A DNA stretch of 64,000 nucleotides from Pseudomonas alkylphenolica (GTDB lineage Bacteria > Pseudomonadota > Gammaproteobacteria > Pseudomonadales > Pseudomonadaceae): the NCBI RefSeq assembly GCF_000746525.1, contig NZ_CP009048.1, positions 1,090,501 through 1,154,500 of the forward strand, given 5' to 3'. Position numbers and translations under genes: made by a program. The notes below the pieces were generated by a model that saw only the letters and a list, made by a program, of their open reading frames with translations, was not told the origin of the DNA and ran no database searches. Below, one piece after another: positions 30,005 through 39,056 of the stretch (positions are counted from its first letter, which is position 1; each line of letters opens with the position of its first letter).

Positions 30005-30092
30005 TGGTGGGAGCGGGCTTCGGTGGGAGCGGGCTTGCCCCGCGATGGCGCTTTTTCAGTCACAACGCATCGCGGGGCAAGCCCGCTCCCAC
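30005..30092. repeat. REP cluster, divergent type B, overlapping a gene end
   Basis: A truncated REP (ggtgggagcgggctt), a full REP in the same direction ending at 30046, then an inverted REP at 30069-30092. The order is gtggg...cgcgat then atcgcgg...cccac, opposite to most pairs in this window. The right REP encodes the C-terminus of the LysR gene at 30056. Confidence 0.85.
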
Positions 30093-30946
30093 AGCCAGTT
30101 GAGCAGTTCCTGCAAGGTTGATGAGGCTGAACCCTGCGGCCAGACCAGGTAATACGCCTGACCGGTGCTGACCTTGAGCGGGAAGGGGGTTACCAGCCGT
30201 CCGCAATTGAGGTCATCACCGATCAGCGACCAGTCGCCGATCGCTACCCCGGTACCCTGGGAGGCCATCGACATGGCCATGTCCAGGGTTTCGAAATGCT
30301 GGCCTTTGCCTTGCCGGGGAAGGCTGGCACCCGCTGCACTGAGCCAGGTGTTCCAGTCGTGCTGGTCGCGGGTCGGGTGCAGCAGCATGTGTTGCTCCAG
30401 ATCCGCCAACTGCTGCAAGGGCAGCGGGCCCGCCAGTAATTGTGGCGCGCACACCGGTGTCAGCTGTTCATCGAACAGCTTGAGTTTCTGCAGACCATGA
30501 TTGGGGGCGGCGCCATATACCACTGCCGCATCAAACACTTCGCGACGAAAATCCACCCCGTGCTGCACCGTAGTGGTCAGCTCCACTGGCACATCCGGGC
30601 GCAACGCCTGCCACTCCATCAGCCGCGGTAGCAGCCAGCGCATCACGCAGGTGGGCGCCTTGAGTTGCAACGTGGCGCTGCGCGCACCGACTTGCTGGAC
30701 ACCTTCCTCGATCAGGGCGAACACCTGCTGCACCCGTGGCAGCCAGTCCTGGCCTTCGCGGGTCAGGCTCAAACCACGGGCGTGGCGCAGGAACAGCGGA
30801 TAACCGAGATGATCCTCGAGGCCGGCAATTTGCCGACTGACTGCCCCCTGGGTAATGTGCAGCAGCTGCGCCGCACGGGTGAAGTTGCAGCACTGGGCGG
30901 TGACCAGAAAAGTATGCAGGGCGGGCAGCGGCGGCAGGCGTTTCAT
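30056..30946 (-). CDS. LysR-family regulator (GcvA-like) with REP-encoded C-terminus
   Basis: 296 residues. The GcvA/AmpR-type helix-turn-helix is PPLPALHTFLVTAQ...LHITQGAVSRQIAGLEDHLG. The last residues (WERACPAMRCD) are read from a REP element, so the ancestral stop was probably lost or moved when the REP arrived. It is divergent from the decarboxylase/dehydrogenase pair across 114 bp and is their likely regulator. Confidence 0.85.
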   Translation of the reverse strand: MKRLPPLPALHTFLVTAQCCNFTRAAQLLHITQGAVSRQIAGLEDHLGYPLFLRHARGLSLTREGQDWLPRVQQVFALIEEGVQQVGARSATLQLKAPTCVMRWLLPRLMEWQALRPDVPVELTTTVQHGVDFRREVFDAAVVYGAAPNHGLQKLKLFDEQLTPVCAPQLLAGPLPLQQLADLEQHMLLHPTRDQHDWNTWLSAAGASLPRQGKGQHFETLDMAMSMASQGTGVAIGDWSLIGDDLNCGRLVTPFPLKVSTGQAYYLVWPQGSASSTLQELLNWLWERACPAMRCD

Positions 30947-31060
30947 CGGGCGTCAGCCATGATCTGTGGACATGGCTAGTATGAGCTTTTTTGCATTGTG
31001 CCGGTAGCGGGGTGGCGGTCCAATAAAGCCTGTTTTCAGCACAATAACAGGCAGACGAAC

Positions 31061-32698
31061 ATGGCAACTTGCGGTGAAGTACTGGTCAAACTCCTTGAAG
31101 GCTACGGCGTCGATCATGTCTTCGGGATTCCCGGCGTGCATACCGTCGAGCTCTACCGCGGGCTGGCGCGTTCCTCTATCCGGCATATCACCCCACGTCA
31201 CGAGCAGGGCGCAGGCTTCATGGCTGATGGCTATGCGCGTACCCGTGGCAAGCCGGGCGTCTGCTTCATCATCACCGGCCCGGGGATGACCAACATCACC
31301 ACAGCGATGGGCCAGGCCTATGCCGACTCGATACCGATGCTGGTGATCTCCAGTGTACAGTCGCGCAATCAGCTTGGTGGCGGGCGCGGCAAGCTGCATG
31401 AACTGCCGGCCCAGGGCAGCCTGGTGGCCGGGGTGGCGGCGTTCTCTCATACGCTGATGAGTGCCGATGACTTGCCGATGGTCCTGGCCCGCGCATTCGC
31501 CGTATTCGATGGCGCGCGGCCACGTCCGGTGCATATCGAGATTCCGCTGGATGTCTTGGTTGAAGACGCCGATCACCTGCTGGCCAGTGCCCCTGTACGT
31601 ATTGCCCGTGCTGGCGCTGCCCCGGCACCCGTGGCGCAAATGGCCGCGTTGCTGGCCAGCGCCCGGCGTCCGCTGATTCTCGCCGGTGGTGGGGCGATTG
31701 ATGCCAGTGCCGTGCTGACCCGCCTGGCCGAATACCTGCAGGCCCCGGTGGCGCTGACCATCAACGCCAAAGGCGTGCTGCCGGCCAGCCATGCGTTGCA
31801 GATCGGTTCGACCCAGTCGCTGGTGGCGACCCGTGAGCTGGTCGCCGAAGCCGATGTGGTGCTGGCGATCGGTACCGAGCTTGCCGAAACCGACTATGAC
31901 GTAACCTTCAAAGGTGGCTTCGAGATTCCGGGGCGTTTGCTGCGCATCGATATCGACCCGGACCAGACCGTGCGCAACTATCCGCCAGAGATCGCTCTGG
32001 TGGCCGACGCCACGGTGGCGACCGAAGCCCTGCTGGTGGCGCTCGCCGAACAGCCTGCGCCGGTACGCGCTGCCGAATGGGGCGCCAGCCGCGCCGCACG
32101 CTTGCGTGAGCGGCTGCTGGCCGACTGGGATCTGCCGATGCACAGCCAGACGCGCATGCTCAAGACCCTGCTTGAGACCTTGCCGAATGCGGTATTGGTC
32201 GGCGACTCGACGCAACCGGTATACACCGGCAACCTTACCCTGGACATGGATCAGCCGCGGCGCTGGTTCAACGCCTCCACCGGTTACGGCACCCTCGGTT
32301 ACGCCTTGCCTGCGGCCATGGGCGCCTGGTTGGGCAGCGCCGAAGCAATTGAAAACCGCGCACCGGTGATCTGCCTGATCGGTGACGGTGGCCTGCAGTT
32401 CACCCTGCCGGAACTGGCCAGCGCTACCGAGGCGCAGGTGCCGCTGATCGTCCTGTTGTGGAACAACCAGGGCTACGAGGAAATCAAGAAGTACATGGTC
32501 AACCGTGCCATCGAGCCGGTGGGCGTGGACATCCACACCCCGGACTTCATCGGCGTGGCCAAGGCCCTGGGTTGTGCCGCCCAGGCCGTAGGCGATGTCG
32601 AGCAATTGCGTGAGGCGCTGCGCCAGGCGTGTGACCGCAAGGGGCCGAGCCTGATCGAAATCGATCAGACTCACTGGATGCAGGTGGTGCCAGCATGA
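31061..32698 (+). CDS. aruI: ThDP-dependent 2-ketoarginine (5-guanidino-2-oxopentanoate) decarboxylase-like
   Basis: 545 residues with the three domains of the acetolactate-synthase/decarboxylase family. E48 in PRHEQGAGFMADGYAR is the conserved ThDP-activating glutamate. The ThDP/Mg site is GDGGLQFTLPEL...WNNQGYEE. The start MATCGEVLVKLLEGYGVDHVFGIPG resembles AruI of the arginine transaminase pathway, which makes 4-guanidinobutyraldehyde for an aldehyde dehydrogenase. The next gene is such a dehydrogenase, overlapping by 4 nt. No aminotransferase aruH is adjacent, so another 2-oxo acid is possible. Confidence 0.72.
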   Translation: MATCGEVLVKLLEGYGVDHVFGIPGVHTVELYRGLARSSIRHITPRHEQGAGFMADGYARTRGKPGVCFIITGPGMTNITTAMGQAYADSIPMLVISSVQSRNQLGGGRGKLHELPAQGSLVAGVAAFSHTLMSADDLPMVLARAFAVFDGARPRPVHIEIPLDVLVEDADHLLASAPVRIARAGAAPAPVAQMAALLASARRPLILAGGGAIDASAVLTRLAEYLQAPVALTINAKGVLPASHALQIGSTQSLVATRELVAEADVVLAIGTELAETDYDVTFKGGFEIPGRLLRIDIDPDQTVRNYPPEIALVADATVATEALLVALAEQPAPVRAAEWGASRAARLRERLLADWDLPMHSQTRMLKTLLETLPNAVLVGDSTQPVYTGNLTLDMDQPRRWFNASTGYGTLGYALPAAMGAWLGSAEAIENRAPVICLIGDGGLQFTLPELASATEAQVPLIVLLWNNQGYEEIKKYMVNRAIEPVGVDIHTPDFIGVAKALGCAAQAVGDVEQLREALRQACDRKGPSLIEIDQTHWMQVVPA

Positions 32699-34134
32699 TG
32701 AAGCTTCCTGGTGTCTACATCGCCGGCGTCTGGCAGCACGGTCCGCAAGCCCTGACGGTGATCAACCCGAGCAACGAGCAGCAACTGGCGGAAGTGGCCG
32801 GTGGCGACGGTGCGGCGGTAGAGCGCGCGACCCAGGCGGCGCGGGCTGCATTCGCGGGCTGGTCGAGCAGCACCGGTGCCGAGCGTGCATCGGTACTGCG
32901 GACGATTGCCGAGGGGGTCGAGGCGCGTCGCGAGCGCCTGGTCTTCCTGCAGGCCAGCAACAACGGCAAGCCGCTTGCCGAAGCGCAAATGGACGTGGAC
33001 GATGTCATCGCCACCTTCCGCTATTACGCCGAGCTTGCCGATCAGCTGGATGCCGGGCAGGACTGCCCGGTGGCACTGCCCAGTGACGATTTCGTCGCGC
33101 GGTTGCGGCGTGAGCCGTGTGGCGTGGTCGGGCTGATCGTGCCGTGGAATTTCCCCATGGTCACCACCGCGTGGAAACTGGCGCCAGCATTGGCCGCCGG
33201 CTGCTGTGTGGTGCTCAAGCCTTCGGAAGTGACGCCGCTGGCGGAGCTGGAGCTGGCCTGCATGATTGCCGAGGCCGGATTGCCGGAGGGTGTGTTCAAC
33301 CTGGTCTGTGGGACCGGGATTGCAGTGGGCGCCGCCCTGGCGGCCGATCCACGCATTGCCAAGGTGTCCTTCACCGGCAGCAATGCGGTGGGCGTGCAGG
33401 TCATGCAGCGGGCGGCGGAAACCGTCAAAGGCGTGAGCCTGGAGCTGGGCGGCAAATCGTCCTTGCTGGTACTGGAGTCGGCAGACCTGGAACTGGCTGT
33501 GGAACTGGCCTGCATGGGCGGCTTCTTCAATGCCGGGCAGATGTGTTCGGCTACCAGCCGGGTGCTGGTTGCCGAAGCCTTGTATCCGGACTTTATCGCG
33601 CGGTTGAAAACCCGGGCCGAGGCGATCCGCGTCGGCGATCCGTTTGCCGGCGACAATGAAATGGGCGCACTGGTCAACCAGGCGCAGTACCAGCGTGTAC
33701 GCAAGCACATCGCGGCGGGCCTGGAAGCTGGCGCGCGACTGCTGTGCGGTGGTGAGCGGCCAATACAGTTGCCATGCGGGTATTTCATCACCCCCACGGT
33801 ATTCACCGACGTACCGCTGGACAGTGCGCTGTGGCGTGAGGAGATCTTTGGCCCGGTGCTTTGCGTGCGGCCGGTGGCCAGCGAAGCGCAAGCCGTGGCG
33901 CTGGCCAATGACAGTGAGTTCGGCCTGGTGGCCAGTGTGGTCAGTAGCGACCTGAGCGCCGCCGAGCGTGTGGCCAACGCCCTTGAAGCCGGACTGGTGT
34001 GGATCAATGCACCGCAGGTGATCTTCCCGCAGACGGCCTGGGGTGGTTACAAGCAGAGCAGTATCGGACGGGAGCTTGGGCCTTGGGGGTTGAGTGCCTT
34101 TCAAGAGGTCAAGCATGTGGTGAGAGCGGTATAG
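32695..34134 (+). CDS. NAD(P)+-dependent aldehyde dehydrogenase
   Basis: A 479-residue ALDH-superfamily enzyme. Catalytic C284 is in FNAGQMCSATSR, E250 in SLELGGKS, N152 in PWNFPM, and the cofactor motif is FTGSN (227-230). Two ATG codons in tandem (32695, 32698) overlap the decarboxylase stop. The likely substrate is the aldehyde made by that enzyme (4-guanidinobutyraldehyde if the AruI call is right). It also resembles betaine aldehyde dehydrogenases, so the substrate is inferred from coupling. Confidence 0.82.
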   Translation: MMKLPGVYIAGVWQHGPQALTVINPSNEQQLAEVAGGDGAAVERATQAARAAFAGWSSSTGAERASVLRTIAEGVEARRERLVFLQASNNGKPLAEAQMDVDDVIATFRYYAELADQLDAGQDCPVALPSDDFVARLRREPCGVVGLIVPWNFPMVTTAWKLAPALAAGCCVVLKPSEVTPLAELELACMIAEAGLPEGVFNLVCGTGIAVGAALAADPRIAKVSFTGSNAVGVQVMQRAAETVKGVSLELGGKSSLLVLESADLELAVELACMGGFFNAGQMCSATSRVLVAEALYPDFIARLKTRAEAIRVGDPFAGDNEMGALVNQAQYQRVRKHIAAGLEAGARLLCGGERPIQLPCGYFITPTVFTDVPLDSALWREEIFGPVLCVRPVASEAQAVALANDSEFGLVASVVSSDLSAAERVANALEAGLVWINAPQVIFPQTAWGGYKQSSIGRELGPWGLSAFQEVKHVVRAV

Positions 34135-34327
34135 ACCTTTTCGCGGGGCATACCCACGCGTTGCTGGTCGCTGATCGTGCGAGAAAGCGAAAAATCCCAC
34201 GAGCTTTAGGAAGTGTCTTACATCAATTCCTTTGCCGCCTTGTTAGCGTGCGCTGAAATTTGAGCTTGCCCAGGCGTTCGCCTGGGCATCGCGCTCTGCT
34301 TTCACTTTTCAGCTTAAGGATAAGCGT
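34135..34327. other. vgrG leader region with a strong hairpin and a REP remnant
   Basis: A partial REP (cgcggggcatacccacgc, 34142-34159) lies at the left. A perfect 10-bp inverted repeat tgcccaggcg/cgcctgggca (34267-34288) lies 40 nt before the vgrG start. With no T-run it looks like a leader hairpin rather than a terminator. No promoter could be assigned with confidence. Confidence 0.45.
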
Positions 34328-36352
34328 ATGTTCGCGTCGGCCAATGCTGCGCACTTCGCATTGTTGATCCCTTCTGTCCGCAACGATTTCAAGGTACTGG
34401 CCTTTGACGGTACTGAAACTATCAGTACCTTGTACGCAATCCAGGTCGAGCTGGTCAGCGAGTACCCTGACTTCGATCTGGAAAGCCTGCTCAGTCAGCC
34501 GGCGTTCCTTCAGTTTGGCCTGAATGGCGAAGGTATCCACGGCCGTATCGAAGATGTCAGGGTCGGCGAGCCGGGCAAGCGCCTGACGCGGTATCAGCTG
34601 ACTCTGGTCCCGGCCCTGCATTACTTGCAGTTCAGCCACAACCAGCGGATTTTCCAGCAGTTGACGGTGCCGCAGATCGTCGCTCAGGTGCTCCAGGGCC
34701 ATGGCATTCAGGCCGATGCCTTTAGCTTCCATGTCAGCCCCCGCCCGGTGCGCGAATACTGCACGCAGTATGGGGAGGATGACCTCAGCTTCATCATGAG
34801 GCTGTGCAGTGAAGAAGGCATTGCCTGGCATCACCAGCACAGCCCGGACGGTCATCGGCTGGTGTTCACCGACGATCAGGTCTTTTTTCCCAAACTGGGG
34901 GCAACCCCGTATCAGCAAGGCGCCGGTCTGGTGGCCGATCACCCGGTCATCAGCCAGTTCTCCCAGCGCTTCAGCACCCGGACCACTACCGTCACCCGGC
35001 GAGACTACGACCTCAAACGCCCAAGCCGGTTAGTGGAGAACCACTCCACCGCCGAGTTCACGCCGGCGCTTGAAGATTACCGCTACCCCACGGCGATCGA
35101 AACCGAAGAGCGTGGCAAGCAGCTTGCCCGTCTGGCCCTGGAACGGCATCGCAGCGACTACCAGTTGGCCGAAGGCAAAAGCGATCAGCCGAGCCTGCGC
35201 AGCGGTCATTTCTTCGACCTGCGCGAACACCCGCGCAAAGCGAGCAACGACTTGTGGCTATTGCTCAGCGTAAGCCACAAAGGCAAACAGCCGCAGGTGC
35301 TTGAGGAATCAGTTACCAACGACGACCAGCCCGAAGACGGCTTCAGCCAAGGCTACCGCAACACTTTCAGCGCCATTCCCTGGGACGTGTTCTATCGGCC
35401 ACCGCTGGTCACCCGAAAATCGGTACTGGTCAGCCAGACCGCCCGTGTCACTGGGCCTGAAGGCGAAGAAATCTTTTGCGATGAGCATGGCCGGGTAAAA
35501 GTCGAGTTCCATTGGGACCGTGCCGAGCTGAACAGCGACAAGAGCAGTTGCTGGTTACGGGTTTCATCCAGTTGGGCCGGCGAGGGCTTCGGCGCGGTGA
35601 CCATCCCGCGCATCGGCATGGAAGTGCTGGTGACCTTTCTGGAAGGTGACCCCGACCAGCCGTTGATTACTGGCTGTGTGCCCAATACCCGCACGGCGGT
35701 GCCCTATCCCTTGCCCGCGAACAAAACCAAAACCGTGTTGCGCAGCCGCAGCTCACCCGCCAGCGGCGGTTACAACGAACTGTCGATTGAAGACCGCAGT
35801 GGCCAGGAGTTGATCTACCTGCGCGCCCAGCGCGACCTGGCGCAAAAGATCGAGAACGACAGCCGCCTGGAAGTCGGCAATGAACGCCGGGAAACCATCA
35901 AGGGCAACAGCATTGCGGTGCTGGAAGCCGAAGACCAGCGCACCGTCACCGCCGACCGCAAGATCGAACTCAAAGCCAACGACTATTTGCAGGTCGCCAG
36001 CAGCAGCCATACCCGCGTCGGGCAAACGCTGGTGGCTGAAGCCGGCCAGCAAACCCACCTCAAGGCAGGGGTCCAGGTTGTCCTCGATGCCGGGGCCAGC
36101 ATCACCTTGAAAGGCGGCGGTCAGCACCTTGTCATAGGGCCCGGCGGTATTTTCAGCAGCGTGCCCATCGTTCTGGGGGGGACGCCGGTTTTGGGCGTTC
36201 CCGCGCAGCAGGCCCTTTCGGCCGTATCGATACTCTCCGAGGCGCCGGTGGCGCTGTCACTGGTTGCCCAAAAAACGGCATTGGTGCAAGCCGCTGAGCA
36301 AGCCGCGCCCCTCTGTGCCGTGTGTCAGAAGCTATCGGAGGTGAAGGCATGA
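34328..36352 (+). CDS. vgrG: VgrG, type VI secretion spike protein
   Basis: 674 residues. The gp27-like N-terminal part (about 1-380) includes VREYCTQYGEDDLSFIMRLCSEEGIAW. A gp5 OB-fold region around 390-480 includes RVKVEFHWDR...CWLRVSSSWAGEGFGAVTIPRIGMEVLVTFLEGDPDQP. The beta-helix needle and a C-terminal tail of about 60 residues rich in A, V and L follow. The tail bears no recognised toxin domain. It is an orphan vgrG: no T6SS sheath, tube or baseplate gene is in the window. Its stop overlaps the DUF4123 gene by 4 nt. Confidence 0.93.
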   Translation: MFASANAAHFALLIPSVRNDFKVLAFDGTETISTLYAIQVELVSEYPDFDLESLLSQPAFLQFGLNGEGIHGRIEDVRVGEPGKRLTRYQLTLVPALHYLQFSHNQRIFQQLTVPQIVAQVLQGHGIQADAFSFHVSPRPVREYCTQYGEDDLSFIMRLCSEEGIAWHHQHSPDGHRLVFTDDQVFFPKLGATPYQQGAGLVADHPVISQFSQRFSTRTTTVTRRDYDLKRPSRLVENHSTAEFTPALEDYRYPTAIETEERGKQLARLALERHRSDYQLAEGKSDQPSLRSGHFFDLREHPRKASNDLWLLLSVSHKGKQPQVLEESVTNDDQPEDGFSQGYRNTFSAIPWDVFYRPPLVTRKSVLVSQTARVTGPEGEEIFCDEHGRVKVEFHWDRAELNSDKSSCWLRVSSSWAGEGFGAVTIPRIGMEVLVTFLEGDPDQPLITGCVPNTRTAVPYPLPANKTKTVLRSRSSPASGGYNELSIEDRSGQELIYLRAQRDLAQKIENDSRLEVGNERRETIKGNSIAVLEAEDQRTVTADRKIELKANDYLQVASSSHTRVGQTLVAEAGQQTHLKAGVQVVLDAGASITLKGGGQHLVIGPGGIFSSVPIVLGGTPVLGVPAQQALSAVSILSEAPVALSLVAQKTALVQAAEQAAPLCAVCQKLSEVKA

Positions 36353-37200
36353 GTCAGGCTTATCTGCTGCTGGACGGTGCCCTGATCGATAATCTGCCGA
36401 GCCGCCTGTTTGAGCTTGCAGGCAGTACGGCGTTTCACGCGCTGTATCAACAGACTGCCTACAGCACCCTGGTAACGGTTAGCCCGGTGTTGGTGCCGGT
36501 AGTGCCGAACAGCCCGCTGGCACACACGTTTACCGAAGAGTGGCGTGCGACGGCGGGTATCTGGCTGGAGTCCGAAGTGGATGAGGCCGCTGTGTTGCAA
36601 CACCTGCGCAGCCTGATTCACGCCCGCGTCGAGGGCGATGTCAGGGTTTTTTTTCGCTACTACGACCCCCGTATCACGCACTTGTGGCTGGCAGACCTGG
36701 TACCCCAGCAACGTGATCGGTTGATGGGGCCGATCCGTCTTATTTTACTGCCGGAATCGGTTCACCCTGGCGGTCTCATTCGTCAGGAAAACCCTGAACA
36801 GCCCATCGCCCAGTACACGGATAAGCCCTGGTTATTGCTTACCCCGGAACAGGTGGATCACTTGAGCGCAGCCAAGCGGCAGGGTCTTGCCCAGCAGTTG
36901 ATCGAACATTGCCAGCAGCACTTTCCCCAGCGTCTGCAAGGATTGGAGCCCGCGGCACAACAGCAGTGGACCCTGGCCTGTCAGCGCAGTGCTGAGCGAC
37001 ACGGCTACAGTGCCGCCGATCAAATCACGCGCTGGGCCAACTTGCACGCCGCGCTGGGCGATGATTTCCCCAACGCTGCAGATCACGCGGTTTACCGCCA
37101 GATCCTGGACGACAAAGGGGCTTCACCTGCACAGCGTCTCGATAACCTGAATACCGAGCTGCATCGCCAGTTGCTCATCGACAAGGACCTCAGTGCATGA
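36349..37200 (+). CDS. DUF4123 T6SS adaptor/chaperone (Tap/TEC-like)
   Basis: 283 residues with the DUF4123 features YLLLDGALIDNLP near the start and VFFRYYDPRITHLWLADL about 98-115. DUF4123 proteins load a specific effector on their partner VgrG. I chose ATG 36349, which overlaps the vgrG stop (ATGA). Its own stop overlaps the next gene by 4 nt, so vgrG, adaptor and candidate effector are one translation-coupled set. That arrangement predicts the next gene product is the cargo. Confidence 0.85.
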   Translation: MSQAYLLLDGALIDNLPSRLFELAGSTAFHALYQQTAYSTLVTVSPVLVPVVPNSPLAHTFTEEWRATAGIWLESEVDEAAVLQHLRSLIHARVEGDVRVFFRYYDPRITHLWLADLVPQQRDRLMGPIRLILLPESVHPGGLIRQENPEQPIAQYTDKPWLLLTPEQVDHLSAAKRQGLAQQLIEHCQQHFPQRLQGLEPAAQQQWTLACQRSAERHGYSAADQITRWANLHAALGDDFPNAADHAVYRQILDDKGASPAQRLDNLNTELHRQLLIDKDLSA

Positions 37201-37670
37201 GTGCAGACAAGCTGGACATGATCGACCGCCTGGCTCAGGCCGAGCGCGCCGCCAGGGCGATGCCCCATGAAGATATCAACAGCCCAGTAACGCCATGCCC
37301 CGCCAGTCAGCCGGAACTGTTCGTGGTACCGGTGCGCTATGCGCTGGCAGAAGAACAAGCCACCCATCCCTGTTGCACACCCGGTGTTGCCACCCGCAGC
37401 CACCCCATGGCAGCACGCCGCCTGCGCGGCGGCTTTCTGTACCTGTGGCAAGACCAGGGCCCGCTCAAACGCTATGCCGTCACGCCGAATGGTCTGCTCA
37501 GCGAGCAAGCACTGGAGGACGATGACACCCTCGTGCTGAACGGCACCCTGGCGGGGCTGGCGCTGAAAAAAATCCACAACGCCTGGATGCTCTACTGCGA
37601 GTACCCCCTCTCCGCGGAACACTGTGAGGCGTTAAGCAGCAGCACCTCTCAACCCAAGGACAAGACATGA
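37197..37670 (+). CDS. Solo VasX-type N-terminal domain protein (short T6SS effector-like)
   Basis: 157 residues. FVVPVRYALAEE, RRLRGGFLYLWQD and LKRYAVTPNGLL resemble the N-terminal domain of VasX/BTH_I2691-type pore-forming T6SS effectors, which are normally several hundred residues or more with membrane-inserting C-terminal parts. Here the protein ends soon after that domain, with the tail SQPKDKT. A nearly identical tail (TQPMDKT) closes the next gene, which suggests the C-terminal part was lost by recombination. It could be a truncated effector, or a targeting module working with the membrane protein that follows. No database search backs the domain call. Confidence 0.6.
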   Translation: MSADKLDMIDRLAQAERAARAMPHEDINSPVTPCPASQPELFVVPVRYALAEEQATHPCCTPGVATRSHPMAARRLRGGFLYLWQDQGPLKRYAVTPNGLLSEQALEDDDTLVLNGTLAGLALKKIHNAWMLYCEYPLSAEHCEALSSSTSQPKDKT

Positions 37671-39056
37671 GTACGCCACCGGCAGGCACCACGAAAAAAC
37701 GACTGTTTTCGCGCAATGACTATCTGGCGCCACTGCCCATCCCTACCGGCGAAAAACCCACTGACGTGCTCAATACCATTTGGCGCAAGAACGAGGTGTT
37801 TCTCGATATCGGCAATTACAGCGTTGGTTCGGCGGTGATGGTGATATGGCCGATGGTGATGACGATCTTGGCCATGTCTTACTTCACCCGAAATTTCAAC
37901 TCTGACTTCAGTCAAGATACTTTGATAATGGGCGCGATTATCATGGCTCCCGGTATATTTTTTTTGATTTTGGGCCTTTTCCGCAAGACGCCTTTACCCG
38001 TGCGTTTCAATCGGCAACGCCGTGAAGTGTGCGTACCGCGTGCAGATGGTGAGTACTGGATTGTCCCTTGGGAAAGCGTAACGGCAGCGGCAACACAACA
38101 TTCATCGGTAAGCCAGGCGGGTAAAAACACAATGGGCTTATTGGTCGTTGGCTTTGAAAACCCCGACCCACAGGCCAAAGACGATAACAAACATTTTTCA
38201 ATGGGTTTCAACTGCGGTGGTGGCACCACCGCAATGGCGTTGTGGGAGTGTATGCGCAGCTACATGGAAATTGGGCCAGACGCCGTGCCTGATAGCCGAG
38301 TGGGTATTGCACCCTACGAAGAAACACAAATCGGTTCGATCATCACCGACTTGCGTAAGGGGAATCTGATAGATGTTTTATGGGGGATATTCTGCATTAC
38401 GATGCTGGGGACCTATCTCGCGGAAAAACTACAGAACTTAAAGCTGTCGCACCCGCCTGATCTAACCTATCCCGCCATCATCGAATGGTCCGAACCACTG
38501 CCCCCCGAGCAGTGGGCCAGGCGCTCCCCGGAGCTGGAAGCCGCCATCGCCAAGCGTGAGGCCGAATTGGCCGCGCAGACGCAACCCATGGACAAGACAT
38601 GAGTACACCGCCGGCAGGCACCACGAAAAAACGGCTGTTTTCGCGCAATGACTATTTCGCGCCACTGCCCATCCCTACCGGTCGAAAGCCCTCGGATGTA
38701 CTCAACATCATTTGGCGCAAGAACGAGGTGTTTCTCGATATTGGTAATTACAGCATAGGTTCGGCGGTGATGGTGATATGGGTGGGAGTGATGACGTTCT
38801 TGGCCATGTCTTACTTCACCCGAAATTTCAACTCTGACTTCAGTCAAAATATTTTGATAGCGGGTGCAATTATTATGGCTCTCCCTATCTTATTTTTGAT
38901 CCAGGGTCTGTTCCGTGAAATACCCTTACCCGTGCGTTTTAATCGGCAACGCCGTGAAGTGTGTGTACCGCGAGCGGATGGCGAATACTGGATTGTCCCT
39001 TGGGAAAGCGTGACCGCCGCAGCAACGCAACATTCGTCGGTGAGCCAGGCCGGTAA
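37650..39056. repeat. Tandem duplication, 932-bp period, second copy incomplete
   Basis: The sequence from caaccca-ggacaagacatgagtac at 37650 recurs at 38582 and stays closely similar through about 474 bp (37650-38123 against 38582-39055). It then stops abruptly after gccaggcgggtaa / gccaggccggtaa. The unit includes the last codons of the gene before each copy. Confidence 0.88.
37667..38602 (+). CDS. Multi-span membrane protein (DUF6708-like), candidate toxin part or immunity protein
   Basis: 311 residues. Two hydrophobic segments lie about 48-66 (SAVMVIWPMVMTILAMSYF) and 84-104. A cytosolic-type domain with PLPVRFNRQRREVCVPRADGEYWIVPWE follows, then a third hydrophobic stretch near residue 235-255. 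The gene starts inside the previous stop (ATGA). It is locally less GC-rich than its neighbours and is tandemly repeated with a 932-bp period. Membrane immunity proteins of pore-forming T6SS effectors are often duplicated like this, but a toxin role is equally open. I believe the conserved block is DUF6708; that is from memory. Confidence 0.55.
   Translation: MSTPPAGTTKKRLFSRNDYLAPLPIPTGEKPTDVLNTIWRKNEVFLDIGNYSVGSAVMVIWPMVMTILAMSYFTRNFNSDFSQDTLIMGAIIMAPGIFFLILGLFRKTPLPVRFNRQRREVCVPRADGEYWIVPWESVTAAATQHSSVSQAGKNTMGLLVVGFENPDPQAKDDNKHFSMGFNCGGGTTAMALWECMRSYMEIGPDAVPDSRVGIAPYEETQIGSIITDLRKGNLIDVLWGIFCITMLGTYLAEKLQNLKLSHPPDLTYPAIIEWSEPLPPEQWARRSPELEAAIAKREAELAAQTQPMDKT

Noticed and set aside
34328..36352. 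VgrG with a fused C-terminal toxin domain
   Set aside because: The last 60 or so residues are a short hydrophobic/alanine-rich tail with no enzymatic motif. The effector is better sought in the coupled downstream genes.
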